64,000 nucleotides of DNA from a gamma proteobacterium HTCC2207 (GCA_000153445.1 CH672396.1:748172-812171); one strand, 5' to 3'; positions 54,715-63,541 are shown, counted from the first letter of the stretch. Notes: generated from the sequence alone by a model not told the origin. Numbers and translations: made by a program.

Positions 54715-54804
54715 AAGGATGTAACAAAAGCGGATTTGTAAACTCATTAAACCTATATTAATCAGTAGCTTATAGTATATGTGTAATTCCCGCCGCCGCC
54801 ACCA
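54715..54804 (+). repeat. Island-flanking direct repeat, right copy
   Basis: Matches 47351-47432. The right copy ends in AATTCCCGCCGCC followed by GCCACCA, that is, a tmRNA/tRNA-like terminus with CCA. The left copy lacks the CCA part. Nothing coding is visible between the Dabb stop (54605) and copy E (55156) apart from this repeat. Confidence 0.7.
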
Positions 54805-55155
54805 AAATATGAGCCCCGCAAGGGCCTTTAAAGTACCATATTCTACTGATTTATTTGGATTTTAAGGTATTTGTTTATCTGGTATTTTAAATATCCATAC
54901 CAAGGCGTAAGTACAATGTTTGATGTACTCCTTTTTCAACCTTACGTGGTAGTGCAAATGCTTGAATCGGGTTTATCCTAGATCGATTTTGGACTGAGTT
55001 ATAATCTAGGTTGGTTGGATTAGTCGGTTAGTGAATGAATACCAGTAAACTGCATCAATGGCTTCTCGTTTGTTACAAGGTGTGTAAGCGAATATCTGCT
55101 TTTGTATTGAAATAGCTAAAGAAAAAATAGCGGGAAAGTTTCGTAAAAGGCCATG

Positions 55156-55246
55156 TAAGTTACAAGCCAGTTACAAACCTGCTAATAACGTTTGTAACCT
55201 ATTGTTTTTATTAAGCCAAATTTAGCCCAACTATTGAGTGGGAATA
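55156..55246 (+). repeat. att-like repeat, copy E
   Basis: The best-preserved copy: perfect inverted arms GTTACAAAC (55170-55178) and GTTTGTAAC (55190-55198) around 11 bases, then CTATTGTTTTTA, and the core ATTGAGTGGGAATA at 55233-55246. Nearly the same as copy A in its first half. Confidence 0.77.
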
Positions 55247-55329
55247 GCCTAAGCCATTACAAATGCACTTGCAGTTACTCAGAACCATAGCGCCTCAACT
55301 AACATGGCGTAACTACCTTAAATGCCAGA

Positions 55330-56487
55330 GTGTCGAGTCTCATGTTATCTACAATCAAATGGTTAAAAATAATAATTGGGATTGGTCTTACAGTAATACT
55401 TCTAATGGCGAGCCCATTAAAGACAGTGCTTCAAGACGGTGCTTTACTCGAGGCTAACGCTCATCTAAATGACTTAATGACATCATCTGGCTCCTTTCTA
55501 TTATCCGCGCCCTTGCCCATTGCAGGGGTGACGTACGAAGAGCAAGAGGGTGAGAAAGAGAGGGCGTTATTTAATGAAAACGCCGCCACCTCTGACTCAT
55601 TAGATGCCTGGTTTGACCGCAGTCAAACGCAGGCACTAATCGTTCAAAAACAAGGTCGCATTGTTTATCAGCGTTATAGCCCAGATGCGGATGATGGGCG
55701 CGCTATAAATGCTATGTCTATGACCAAAGCCATTGTTGCCATTCTTATTGGTATTGCCATCGATGAGGGGCTCATTCATTCTGAGAAAGATTCAATTTCT
55801 ATGTATCTCCCTCAAATAACACAACCACCTGAGGATCCGATCACCCTTCGAGATTTACTCAGGCATACTTCCGGTATAGAGTCGGCATCCAAGGACATTA
55901 CAGCGACCTTAAAAGGTAACCCATTAATAACCCCCTTATCTGAAATCTCCTTTAAGGGTGATCGATTATTTCGCTATGACAATATTAATTACCACCTGCT
56001 AAGTCTTGTACTGAAAAAACTCTATAAACAGCCACTTAACCAATTAATTGAGAATAAGCTCTGGCAGCCCCTAAAACTTGAAGAAGCCTCTGTTATCGAT
56101 ACAGCGGGTTATTGCTGTATGTTTGCTACGGCAAGATCATGGCTCAAAATAGGCAGTTTATTTCTCAACCCAAATAATCACATAGTCTCTTCAGGCTGGA
56201 TAGAAAAAATGGTTGAAGACTCAGTTATTCCAGAGTGGTTTTTTGTTCAGGCAACGGGAAAATCTGTGGGTAATACTTATGGCTATCACATCTATGGTGG
56301 CTTACCCGGCTCACCTGAAGTCTTCTGGATTGAGGGGTTGGGCCTACAGCTGGTCATGGTTAACCCGCAAACCGAAACTGTGATCGTACGGCTCGGCGGT
56401 ATTCCCTCCGCACTCAATGTTTTTTCAAATCGGCATGATGATTCAATCATAGCGCCACTACTCAATATTCTAATGACAGATAGTTAA
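55330..56487 (+). CDS. Membrane-anchored serine hydrolase, class C beta-lactamase fold
   Basis: 385 residues from GTG 55330 (ATG 55342 also possible). An uncleaved or signal-type hydrophobic segment is at about 12-30. The catalytic S-x-x-K is SMTK near 129-132 in NAMSMTKAIVAIL. The Y-x-N motif is YDN in FRYDNINYHLL near 215-225, and the third box is GYHIYGG near 318. Family members are esterases, D-aminopeptidases and beta-lactamase-like enzymes, often acting on beta-lactams poorly or not at all. It begins 84 bases after att-like copy E and may be cassette cargo; base composition is AT-rich. Confidence 0.83.
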   Translation: MSSLMLSTIKWLKIIIGIGLTVILLMASPLKTVLQDGALLEANAHLNDLMTSSGSFLLSAPLPIAGVTYEEQEGEKERALFNENAATSDSLDAWFDRSQTQALIVQKQGRIVYQRYSPDADDGRAINAMSMTKAIVAILIGIAIDEGLIHSEKDSISMYLPQITQPPEDPITLRDLLRHTSGIESASKDITATLKGNPLITPLSEISFKGDRLFRYDNINYHLLSLVLKKLYKQPLNQLIENKLWQPLKLEEASVIDTAGYCCMFATARSWLKIGSLFLNPNNHIVSSGWIEKMVEDSVIPEWFFVQATGKSVGNTYGYHIYGGLPGSPEVFWIEGLGLQLVMVNPQTETVIVRLGGIPSALNVFSNRHDDSIIAPLLNILMTDS

Positions 56488-56542
56488 ATCTGTCGTCCGC
56501 GTAAGAAACTTGCAAGCTATTAACACTTTCCATGTCATAAAA

Positions 56543-56604
56543 TTTCTATTTCTATTTCTATTTCTATTTCTATTTCTATTTCTATTTCTATTTCTATTTC
56601 TATT
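56543..56604. repeat. Hexanucleotide tandem repeat (TTTCTA)10
   Basis: Ten uninterrupted copies of TTTCTA plus TT, 62 bases, located 55 bases after the serine hydrolase stop and about 300 bases before the next gene. Perfect unit identity indicates recent slippage. It is not inside a gene; the unit length of six would keep frame in any case. The stretch 56605-56900 has no gene, only a degenerate att core (ATTATTGAGTGG near 56823). Confidence 0.97.
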
Positions 56605-56900
56605 GCTGTTTAGCTAGCTGATCAATTTGATAGTGGATGAAAATCGCCCTTTAAAAGGGGTTTTCTAGTCACCTTATAAACTCATTGCGCAACGGCTTAA
56701 ACTTTTTTAGAAAGGTCGATACTTTCAGCGAGTGACTTTACCTCCTATTTTGGCCAGCACTAAAATAGCTCTCTTTACATATTGACATAAGATATGACAT
56801 TATAGATTAAAGGGTTTAACAATTATTGAGTGGCTGTGCTTGGTTTCTATTTGGCAGCGGACCAGCTGGCTAACAGGCTATTCGAGAAGAGCAAGTTTAT

Positions 56901-57605
56901 ATGACCAAGAAACACAAACTGTTCGGCATACCCGCTGTGCTGTTATTGCTACTGGCATTCTGGCAGATGTTTTTTTCTGCACGCCCACCCTTGATGACTG
57001 ATATGGCAACGCTGGCCGGTGATGGCAGCCTCATTAATTATTGTGACTTGCCAGAGCTCGACGGCAGCGGCAAAACCGCCGCGGACATTCCCAAAGGCAA
57101 TACTCCCGGCTGTGGCTACGCTCATTTCCCCTTGCCGATTCTGGCAGAGTGCACCGAGCCACTGGCAGAAGGTGTCGATGATATTCGCGGCTTATGGCGG
57201 GCAGTCAGTGGCAAAGTGGGGCATGTAGAGCGCTGGGAGCAATGTGGCTCGCGGCAAGTCCTTACCGGTGGTGGCGTTATTCATGATGGTGGGCCCAATC
57301 TCAACGCCGATACTATCGGTCTTAATTCCAATGACACCGAAGGCTCTGTGCTGTTTCTGCTAGGGGATAAAGAATATTGTGGGCGCTCTTCGGCCAGTAT
57401 GACCTGGAGAGATAATGTGCTGGAGTTCAATGCATTTGGCTGGGGTCCAGTGGTGGTCAATCGTTATCTGCAGCAGGGTGAAGAGGGCGAGCAGCTGGTA
57501 TGGGAATATATCGATGGCAGTACGACGGTATTGGAAAGGATTTGCCATCTGCCAGAGGAACGCAAGGTACCCGCTAAGCGCGGCAAACGCATTCAACTTT
57601 TTTGA
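56901..57605 (+). CDS. Exported or membrane-anchored protein, unrecognised
   Basis: 234 residues. The N-terminus (MTKKHKLFGIPAVLLLLLAFW) is a signal anchor or uncleaved leader. The remainder is predicted periplasmic, rich in glycine and with six to seven cysteines (YCDLPEL, PGCGYAHF, AECTEP, EQCGSRQ, EYCGRSS, ERICHLP) that could form disulfides. A TGGGVIHDGGPN stretch and a beta-rich end (VWEYIDGSTTVLERI) suggest a compact beta domain. I know no function. It is isolated: 400 bases behind it and 300 ahead carry no gene. Confidence 0.6.
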   Translation: MTKKHKLFGIPAVLLLLLAFWQMFFSARPPLMTDMATLAGDGSLINYCDLPELDGSGKTAADIPKGNTPGCGYAHFPLPILAECTEPLAEGVDDIRGLWRAVSGKVGHVERWEQCGSRQVLTGGGVIHDGGPNLNADTIGLNSNDTEGSVLFLLGDKEYCGRSSASMTWRDNVLEFNAFGWGPVVVNRYLQQGEEGEQLVWEYIDGSTTVLERICHLPEERKVPAKRGKRIQLF

Positions 57606-57907
57606 TATGAAAATGAAAATACCCAGGAATATGGGTAGAGAAGCCATGTCTGCCCTGGAAAATAGAGAGGGTGAATGGTTTAGTGATACCCCTTAATTAT
57701 GGAAGATATGGAAGAATGTCATCCAACACCCACCGTACTAGTCGATAGTCCGGTACAACAGTTTGTCGCAGAATTATTCCGAAATTGGGGTTGCTGAGCG
57801 CCACTATAAATAACAGCCTGTGAGTTAAGCCTTAGTGTGCGCATAAGCGCTCTTCAATCTATCTTTGTTAACTTACAACTACATCCGTTACTCTCAAAAA
57901 AAAGTCA
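57606..57907. other. Intergenic region, only tiny frames
   Basis: Two short open frames are visible (57607-57696, 30 codons; 57702-57797, 32 codons) with no family resemblance. No terminator with a T-run is evident between the convergent genes. Confidence 0.3.
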
Positions 57908-58759
57908 TTATCTCTCGGCAATAACCGCCATCATCTTGTGAGATGTCTCCAGCCCGGAATTCTGATTCTGCCCGGTGACAAAACGTTTTTCATCATCAAC
58001 CACAACATGGGTAGCAAAAAAGTCTATAAAAGCGGTGTTACTTTCAAAGGCCACGCCTGCTTTGCGCAATTCTGTTTCCGGGTGAAGCGGCGTAACAGCG
58101 ATCCCCAGTTCTTTGATTTGCTTATCCGTTACTCCCGTCATTTTGCGACCGGCAATTAATAATTGACCACTGTTATCTTTGGCATTAATTAAACCCAATA
58201 CACCATGACAAACACCGCCGATGACTGGCGATAGGCTGGAATAGTAGGCCTGGCTAATTTTTTTGCCCAGCAGCTCAGACTGCCCGAGATCGTAGGCGGC
58301 ACCCCAGCCCCCTGAAAGGAAAATAATGTCATATTGGCTGACGTCGATATCCGCGATAGGGATAGAGTTTTTAACTTTTGCCTGAAATACGGAGTCTTTC
58401 AGGTAGCGCTTGTCTTCCGGCGTGATAATAGGTCGATTAAACGATTGCGGGTCTATGGGGATTTCGGCACCTTGGATACTGGCCACGTCTACGGACATAC
58501 CGCCATCGGTAAAGGTGTAATAGGGATGGGTTAATTCCGATCCGAACACGCCTGTGGCATCACCGGTGGTTTCTCCGGGGGCGTTAAGCACAGCATGGCT
58601 GGTGGTAATGATAAGTGCGCGTTTGCCCGGTAGCTCTGTAGTAGTTCCGTTATACTCGGGATGTACGCCTGCCTTATGTAAAATAGTCGGTATCGCAATG
58701 GCGACAATGATAACTAAGCCTACGAGTACTATGGCTGCTTTTTTGATGGTGCTGGCCAT
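57908..58759 (-). CDS. DJ-1/PfpI-family (type 1 glutamine amidotransferase-like) protein
   Basis: 283 residues with one N-terminal membrane segment (IVLVGLVIIVAIAIPTIL). The flavodoxin-like domain has the nucleophile-elbow cysteine in GGVCHGVLGL (about 170-179) and FLSGGWGAAYDL near 148-159. Members act as glyoxalase III or deglycase-like enzymes or chaperones (Hsp31 group). Export or anchoring in the membrane is less usual. On the minus strand, 105 bases after the sulfatase start region of the same strand. Confidence 0.82.
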   Translation of the reverse strand: MASTIKKAAIVLVGLVIIVAIAIPTILHKAGVHPEYNGTTTELPGKRALIITTSHAVLNAPGETTGDATGVFGSELTHPYYTFTDGGMSVDVASIQGAEIPIDPQSFNRPIITPEDKRYLKDSVFQAKVKNSIPIADIDVSQYDIIFLSGGWGAAYDLGQSELLGKKISQAYYSSLSPVIGGVCHGVLGLINAKDNSGQLLIAGRKMTGVTDKQIKELGIAVTPLHPETELRKAGVAFESNTAFIDFFATHVVVDDEKRFVTGQNQNSGLETSHKMMAVIAER

Positions 58760-58864
58760 GATAAAGCCCTCTGTTCAGTTAATAATAAGTGTTATGGGTT
58801 GTGACATCGCCCATACAGTAGCGGCAGTCGTCACATAAAACGCTCTGGTGGTTAGTGTTTACAG

Positions 58865-60538
58865 TTAATTAGGCCAATAAAGGTAGGTGTCACCTTCCTC
58901 ATAACGATGGTTAGTCGGTTTATCGATCAGCTGTGGTGCGTTCAAGGCGCTGTCCCAAAGAGGTTTGGCTTGTTGTGCATGATGGGTATCGAGTAAGGCG
59001 GTAAGTTCGGCGGCTTTTTCGGGCTGCTCTGCTATCAAATTGTTTTGTTCCGTTGGGTCATTATTTAAATCAAATAAAAATACCATGGGGTCGGCGCCGG
59101 GTTTGTCGGACTGTTCAGCTCGAATCATTTTCCAGCCTTGATGCCAAACCGTTTGCTGATGGCCGGTATGCCAGAATAAGGTTTTATGCGGTGCACCTGT
59201 TTGCTTACCTTGCATAAAGGGAAGTAAGTTAACGCCGTCTAAGGTGCGATCAGTAGGAACACTGGCGCCAGCTGCCGCTGCGATAGTATGAAACATATCG
59301 ATATGGTGAATCGCCTCATCAGAGCTCTGGCCCGCTTCGATCTGCGCTGGCCATTTCGCCATATAGGGTACATGGGTGCCGCCTTCAAAGTGGGTGAGTT
59401 TCCAGCCACGATAAGGTTTATTGAGATCAGTCAGATCTAAGTAACCGGCGCCACCATTGTCACTGGTAAAGATGATAAGTGTGTTATCACTCAAGCCATT
59501 TTCTTGCAGGCTGGCTTCGATTTTTTCGACACTTCTGTCCAGTGCGCGAAGCATGGCTGCATAAGTTCTTAAGCGGTGGTCTTTGATATGAGGCAGGGCG
59601 TCGTAATCTTCTCGGCTAGCTTGCACAGGGTTGTGAGGGCCCCAGTGCGCTAAATATAAAAAGAAAGGGCGATGACGATTGGCTTCAATCACATCAACCG
59701 CCGCATCGGTAAAATAATCGGTTAAATACCCTTTGGGTTCAAAGGGGGGGCCGCCATTCCATTGCACTTCATAACTGCCCACTGCCCAGACCATACTGTC
59801 GATGGAGTCGCCTGGGATTTTGGCATTGACAACATCCGGGTGGTCGGGGGGTAGATAGAATATCCCTTTCATAGAGAGGCTATCATCAAAGCCCTGCTGC
59901 TCAGGGCGCATATCACCGTTCGAGCCAAGATGCCATTTGCCAATATGGGCGGTGTAATAATCCTGCTGTTGCAGTACTTCGCCGATGGTTATCTCAGCTG
60001 CAGGCATACCCAGCGCGTCTATAGGGGGCAATGTTGCAGCCAGATCCATATCAACCAGTACCGGTGGCGTACTCGGATTGAGTTCTTCCATCCAGTTAAA
60101 AATTCGCACGCCGGTTTTATATATCGGCGTATATTCAACACCAAAGCGTGTGGAGTAACGCCCGGTTAATAAGGAAGCTCGAGAGCTGGTGCAAACAGCA
60201 TTCGCGGCATAGCCATTATTAAAGCGGATGCCCTGTTCGGCAATACGGTCGATATTAGGTGTTTGCAAACTGCCGTCAGCGGCGCCGCCGTTGTAGAGAG
60301 AAATATCATTAAAGCCCATATCATCGGTCAGGATAAGAATGATATTGGGTGGTCTTTTCGCAGGTGTTGTTTCTGCGCTTGCCGGGCCTTGGGGCCATAC
60401 CACCCGTTTATTAGCTTCGATATTGCTGGTCAGTGCTTTCAGTGTCGGCGCGGCGAAGAGTAATAGATTGAGTCGGTTTTGCCAGACTGTTACAGCCACC
60501 ACTAAAAGCACTAAGACCGAAATTAAAAATTTCTTCAT
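58865..60538 (-). CDS. Membrane-anchored type I sulfatase with a CTSSR signature
   Basis: 557 residues from ATG 60538 (a TTG 9 bases upstream is open). Hydrophobic leader FLISVLVLLVVAVTVW. Metal site ILTDDMGFND. The formylglycine motif reads CTSSRASLLTG (about 118-128), with serine at the position that is usually proline or alanine, a tolerated but less common variant. HIGKWHLG and TSDNGGAGY (about 362-370) complete the active site. About 70 residues longer than the sulfatase at 16786 and from a different subfamily (arylsulfatase-like). Substrate unknown. The gene upstream on the same strand ends 17 bases away. Confidence 0.87.
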   Translation of the reverse strand: MKKFLISVLVLLVVAVTVWQNRLNLLLFAAPTLKALTSNIEANKRVVWPQGPASAETTPAKRPPNIILILTDDMGFNDISLYNGGAADGSLQTPNIDRIAEQGIRFNNGYAANAVCTSSRASLLTGRYSTRFGVEYTPIYKTGVRIFNWMEELNPSTPPVLVDMDLAATLPPIDALGMPAAEITIGEVLQQQDYYTAHIGKWHLGSNGDMRPEQQGFDDSLSMKGIFYLPPDHPDVVNAKIPGDSIDSMVWAVGSYEVQWNGGPPFEPKGYLTDYFTDAAVDVIEANRHRPFFLYLAHWGPHNPVQASREDYDALPHIKDHRLRTYAAMLRALDRSVEKIEASLQENGLSDNTLIIFTSDNGGAGYLDLTDLNKPYRGWKLTHFEGGTHVPYMAKWPAQIEAGQSSDEAIHHIDMFHTIAAAAGASVPTDRTLDGVNLLPFMQGKQTGAPHKTLFWHTGHQQTVWHQGWKMIRAEQSDKPGADPMVFLFDLNNDPTEQNNLIAEQPEKAAELTALLDTHHAQQAKPLWDSALNAPQLIDKPTNHRYEEGDTYLYWPN

Positions 60539-60555
60539 AGAAATCAACCGAATAC

Positions 60556-61152
60556 TTACATTAACAATAGATGCAATAACGCAGTCGCCAGAGCGAGTAT
60601 CAGTGCGACCATAAGTTTAGGGCCGCCCATGGCAAACCAGGGTGCAGCAGGGAATGCTATGGTGCGATCAAGGCCTGCCATTTTAAAATCATGGTGTTCT
60701 GAGCCTGCCGTTTCCAGTGCCATTAAGGCAAAGTCTCGGCGGCTTCTATAGCGCACAAGAAAGGCGCTATGCCATTCTTCCTCGGCGGGGACATTAAGAA
60801 ATTCGATTTTACCGGACAGCGCCCTAGCTTGCGCGATAGGGTGGCCGCCGCGTTTTAACAAGCTGCGTAAAAATATATCGGTGTATTGTTTTAATAGTTT
60901 TAACGATTCGTGTTTCGGTGATTTGATGGCCAGTAAATTGACCATGACAAACTCTTTACCGTCGTCGTTTTCCAGCAGTTTGCGGACATTGCGCTGGTGG
61001 GTTGCTGAAGACCAAACACCACCGGCTTTAGTGCAATGTAGCATCACTTGCTCAATCAGTTCTGGGCTGACTTTGCGGCCAAAGCCAACATACCAGCACC
61101 AGAACAGGCTGTAGATAACGAGGGTGCTAACAATAATAATGAGCGAGGTCAT
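60556..61152 (-). CDS. Membrane protein with a DUF1330/ABM-like ferredoxin-fold domain
   Basis: 198 residues. One N-terminal helix (about 3-22) and one C-terminal helix (about 178-198) flank a soluble part. FVMVNLLAIKSP (about 66-77) and EEWHSAFLVRYRSRRDFALM (about 123-142) look like the first and last strands of the dimeric DUF1330 fold. Function unknown. It is tightly followed by the sulfatase gene and preceded by a broken DUF2855 gene, all on the minus strand. Confidence 0.6.
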   Translation of the reverse strand: MTSLIIIVSTLVIYSLFWCWYVGFGRKVSPELIEQVMLHCTKAGGVWSSATHQRNVRKLLENDDGKEFVMVNLLAIKSPKHESLKLLKQYTDIFLRSLLKRGGHPIAQARALSGKIEFLNVPAEEEWHSAFLVRYRSRRDFALMALETAGSEHHDFKMAGLDRTIAFPAAPWFAMGGPKLMVALILALATALLHLLLM

Positions 61153-61166
61153 TAGTCGGTTACCGT

Positions 61167-61651
61167 TTAATTATCCAGCAATGAGACCATCAAGCCTCGA
61201 CTGGCGGCGACATTACTGTCGAGTAGCTCGCCCCAAATGGTTTGTAGCTGCTGCGCGCCACTAACCCTCTCTACATTGATCAGTTCTTTTAATTCAGTGG
61301 CCACTTTCAGACTATGCTGCATACCTTTTAACATAGTGGCACCGGCGCCCCATTCTGTATCGCGTTTGGTAATATGCCCTGACGCAAAGGAAAAAGTAGG
61401 CTTGGCACCGGGTAGTCTGTCCATCTTGCCGCGGGTGTGGGGTAGTAGTTCCAATGGCCAATAGCATCACCGAACAGGGCATAACTCACATTGTTTGCCG
61501 TCAGACCAAATTTATCGATAGCCACTAACACCTCGTCATTACCTACGGTGGGGAGGCTATTATCAACGATTTGGGTCTTGCGAAACTCTTTGCGGTTGGT
61601 CCAGAGTTCGGTCAGTTGTGCCATGTCGTAGGTGCCTGTTAAGACGATCAT
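61167..61651 (-). pseudogene. DUF2855-family gene, internally deleted and frameshifted
   Basis: The N-terminal part (WTNRKEFRKTQIVDNSLP, VGNDEVLVAIDKFGLTANNV, FGDAIGHWNYYP) and the C-terminal part (KPTFSFASGHITKRDTEWG to the stop at 61167) both belong to DUF2855, but lie in different frames with most of the ~360-residue protein missing between. The join is near 61440. Starts at about 61651 or 61624. It is divergent from a TetR gene across a perfect palindrome, suggesting that it was once that regulator's target. Confidence 0.68.
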
Positions 61652-61679
61652 TATATTGCCATGATATATGACAATATAA
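61651..61679. promoter_or_regulatory. Palindromic operator candidate of the TetR regulator at 61819
   Basis: TTATATTG (61651-61658) and CAATATAA (61672-61679) are perfect inverted arms around 13 bases that themselves contain CAT...ATG. It lies between the divergent DUF2855 remnant and the TetR gene, as expected for an autoregulated TetR-family site. Confidence 0.6.
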
Positions 61680-61818
61680 TTAAAGGCAACGCAGTATCTT
61701 GGTCTAATTAGAGCGGTTGTTATATTGGATGGTATGTATTTTGTCCGATACAAAGGCGGATCACCTGTGGCAAAATACCTCGAACATAATTGACTTTGAT
61801 ACTGTTGGTGGAATCAGT

Positions 61819-62394
61819 GTGAGTATTTCAAAAATAGATGGTCGTCAACAGCGGAGCGAGCGCAGTCGTCAGCAAATTATTGATGCGATGAGAAAATTGG
61901 TGGAAGCAGGGGTCTATATTCCTACCGCACAGCAGGTGGCTGATGAGGCGGAAATCAATATCCGCACAGTGTTTCGTCATTTCTCTGACATGGATCAGCT
62001 CTATTACGAAATTGATCGGATTCAGAGGCCTAGCTATAACCGCCATTTTGTCGGCCAAGATTTTACTGGTACTTTAGAGCAGCGTATACGTCTAGTGGTT
62101 GAAGCACGCATTAGCTGTTATGTTGAAACTTATGCGATGGAAAAGGCGACCCATGCCCTGTTGTGGCGCTCGAAATTTATCGCTGAGACATATCAGGAAG
62201 GTCAAAACCGCTTGCGTCTCAACCTGGTTAAAATGTTACCCGAGCTTAAAAAGACCAAAGCAGACATCCGTGAAACGGTGGATGCGGTGACGTCCTTCGA
62301 GTTTTTTGAACGCCTTCAAATGCATCAGGGCTTAAGTGAGAAGGCCTGCAAGAAGCTGATTTATAATTTGGTTTTAGACCTGCTTACAAACTAA
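61819..62394 (+). CDS. TetR-family transcriptional regulator
   Basis: 191 residues from GTG 61819, preceded by GGTGGA; the frame is open to an ATG at 61717, but the extra 34 residues do not look family-like. DNA-binding helices are at about 15-60: SRQQIIDAMRKLVEAG and then TAQQVADEAEINIRTVFRHF. The ligand domain is unremarkable. It probably binds the palindrome at 61651-61679 and regulated the now broken DUF2855 gene and perhaps the minus-strand genes beyond it. Confidence 0.82.
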   Translation: MSISKIDGRQQRSERSRQQIIDAMRKLVEAGVYIPTAQQVADEAEINIRTVFRHFSDMDQLYYEIDRIQRPSYNRHFVGQDFTGTLEQRIRLVVEARISCYVETYAMEKATHALLWRSKFIAETYQEGQNRLRLNLVKMLPELKKTKADIRETVDAVTSFEFFERLQMHQGLSEKACKKLIYNLVLDLLTN

Positions 62395-62566
62395 GCGCAA
62401 CGCCGTCGACAGAGACCTCTGCCAGCAATAGAGCGGGAAAAGATACCGAGTACAAACTAGTAAGGCTTTTAGTTTGCTGGTTTTTCTGTTTTAGACCTTT
62501 TATGCGTTTTACAGGTTGTTTCACGTCACAGAGTTTATTGAGTTTCGTATTTTATAAGGTAACTGT

Positions 62567-63541
62567 ATGCAACTAGCGATCTATGGAGCTGGCTCGACCG
62601 GCTGTTATTTGGGTGGTCTTCTGCAGCTTTGTGGCCACCAGGTCAGTTTAATCTGTCGCCCGCGTATTCGGGACGCAATTATCAATGCTGGCGGGATCAC
62701 TCTTACTGACTACAGGGGCCAGAATGAAAAGGTTATGCCAGCTAGTCTCATAACAGAACTGGCCGGCGAAACTTTTGATGCGGTATTTGTCACCCTAAAG
62801 TGTCACCAACTGGCGTCTGCCGTCAATGACTTAAAGCAGCTTGCTGAAAAGGGAGCAGAGCTGGTTTTTATGCAAAATGGTCTCGATAGTCTAGATGCCA
62901 TTCTTAATCAGTTGCCCAAAGGTGCCGTGTACCAGGGAATCACACCGTTCAATGTATTAAGCTTGGATAATGCCCATTTTCATCGTGGCACCGAAGGTTC
63001 ATTCCTATTCCACCGCACTCCAATAACAGAACAGCTTGCCCAGCACCTGAGTGCCATTGGTTTTCCCTGTGAGCTACAGGCGGATATGAAACCGGTGATC
63101 TACGGTAAATTATTGCTCAACCTAAACAATGCGCTCAATGCCATTGCCGATCAGCCGATTAAAACCCAGCTCGAGAATCATGCCCTGCGCAAGGTATACG
63201 CTGCAGCCCAGCGTGAATGGCTGGAGGTGGCAAAAGCGGAGGGAGTTGAGCTGGTGCAATTTACAGCGGTTAAGCCCTCCTGGATGCCAATTGTCTTGGG
63301 TTTTCCCAACTGGATCTTTTTGCGCTTGGCCAAGACCATGTTAGATATTGATCCCCTTGCGCGCTCTTCAATGTGGGAGGATATTCAGTTAGGTAGAAAA
63401 ACTGAAATCGAGTTTCTCAATCAAGCTGTTGTAAAACGCGGAGAGATATTAGGCGTTGATGTGTCGGTGAACCGAAAAATTAGCAGCCTAATTCATAGTC
63501 TGGAGTGTGGCGACACTGTATCCCTAGAGGAGCTTTATTAA
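62567..63541 (+). CDS. 2-dehydropantoate 2-reductase family protein (PanE/ApbA)
   Basis: 324 residues. NADPH-binding IYGAGSTGCYLGG at the N-terminus, the QNGLDSLD segment near 105-112, catalytic lysine in KPVIYGKLLLNLNNALNA (about 176-193) and a C-terminal helical domain. ApbA-fold proteins reduce ketopantoate or other 2-oxoacids. Since it stands next to an SDR gene and not to pantothenate genes, a catabolic 2-oxoacid or ketone reductase is just as possible. Confidence 0.82.
   Translation: MQLAIYGAGSTGCYLGGLLQLCGHQVSLICRPRIRDAIINAGGITLTDYRGQNEKVMPASLITELAGETFDAVFVTLKCHQLASAVNDLKQLAEKGAELVFMQNGLDSLDAILNQLPKGAVYQGITPFNVLSLDNAHFHRGTEGSFLFHRTPITEQLAQHLSAIGFPCELQADMKPVIYGKLLLNLNNALNAIADQPIKTQLENHALRKVYAAAQREWLEVAKAEGVELVQFTAVKPSWMPIVLGFPNWIFLRLAKTMLDIDPLARSSMWEDIQLGRKTEIEFLNQAVVKRGEILGVDVSVNRKISSLIHSLECGDTVSLEELY

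Noticed and set aside
56543-56604. CRISPR-like array
   Set aside because: The tract is a simple hexamer repeat without spacers. No cas gene is present in the window.
57607-57797. Two tiny plus-strand frames of 30 and 32 codons
   Set aside because: No conservation signal available and no ribosome sites of note.
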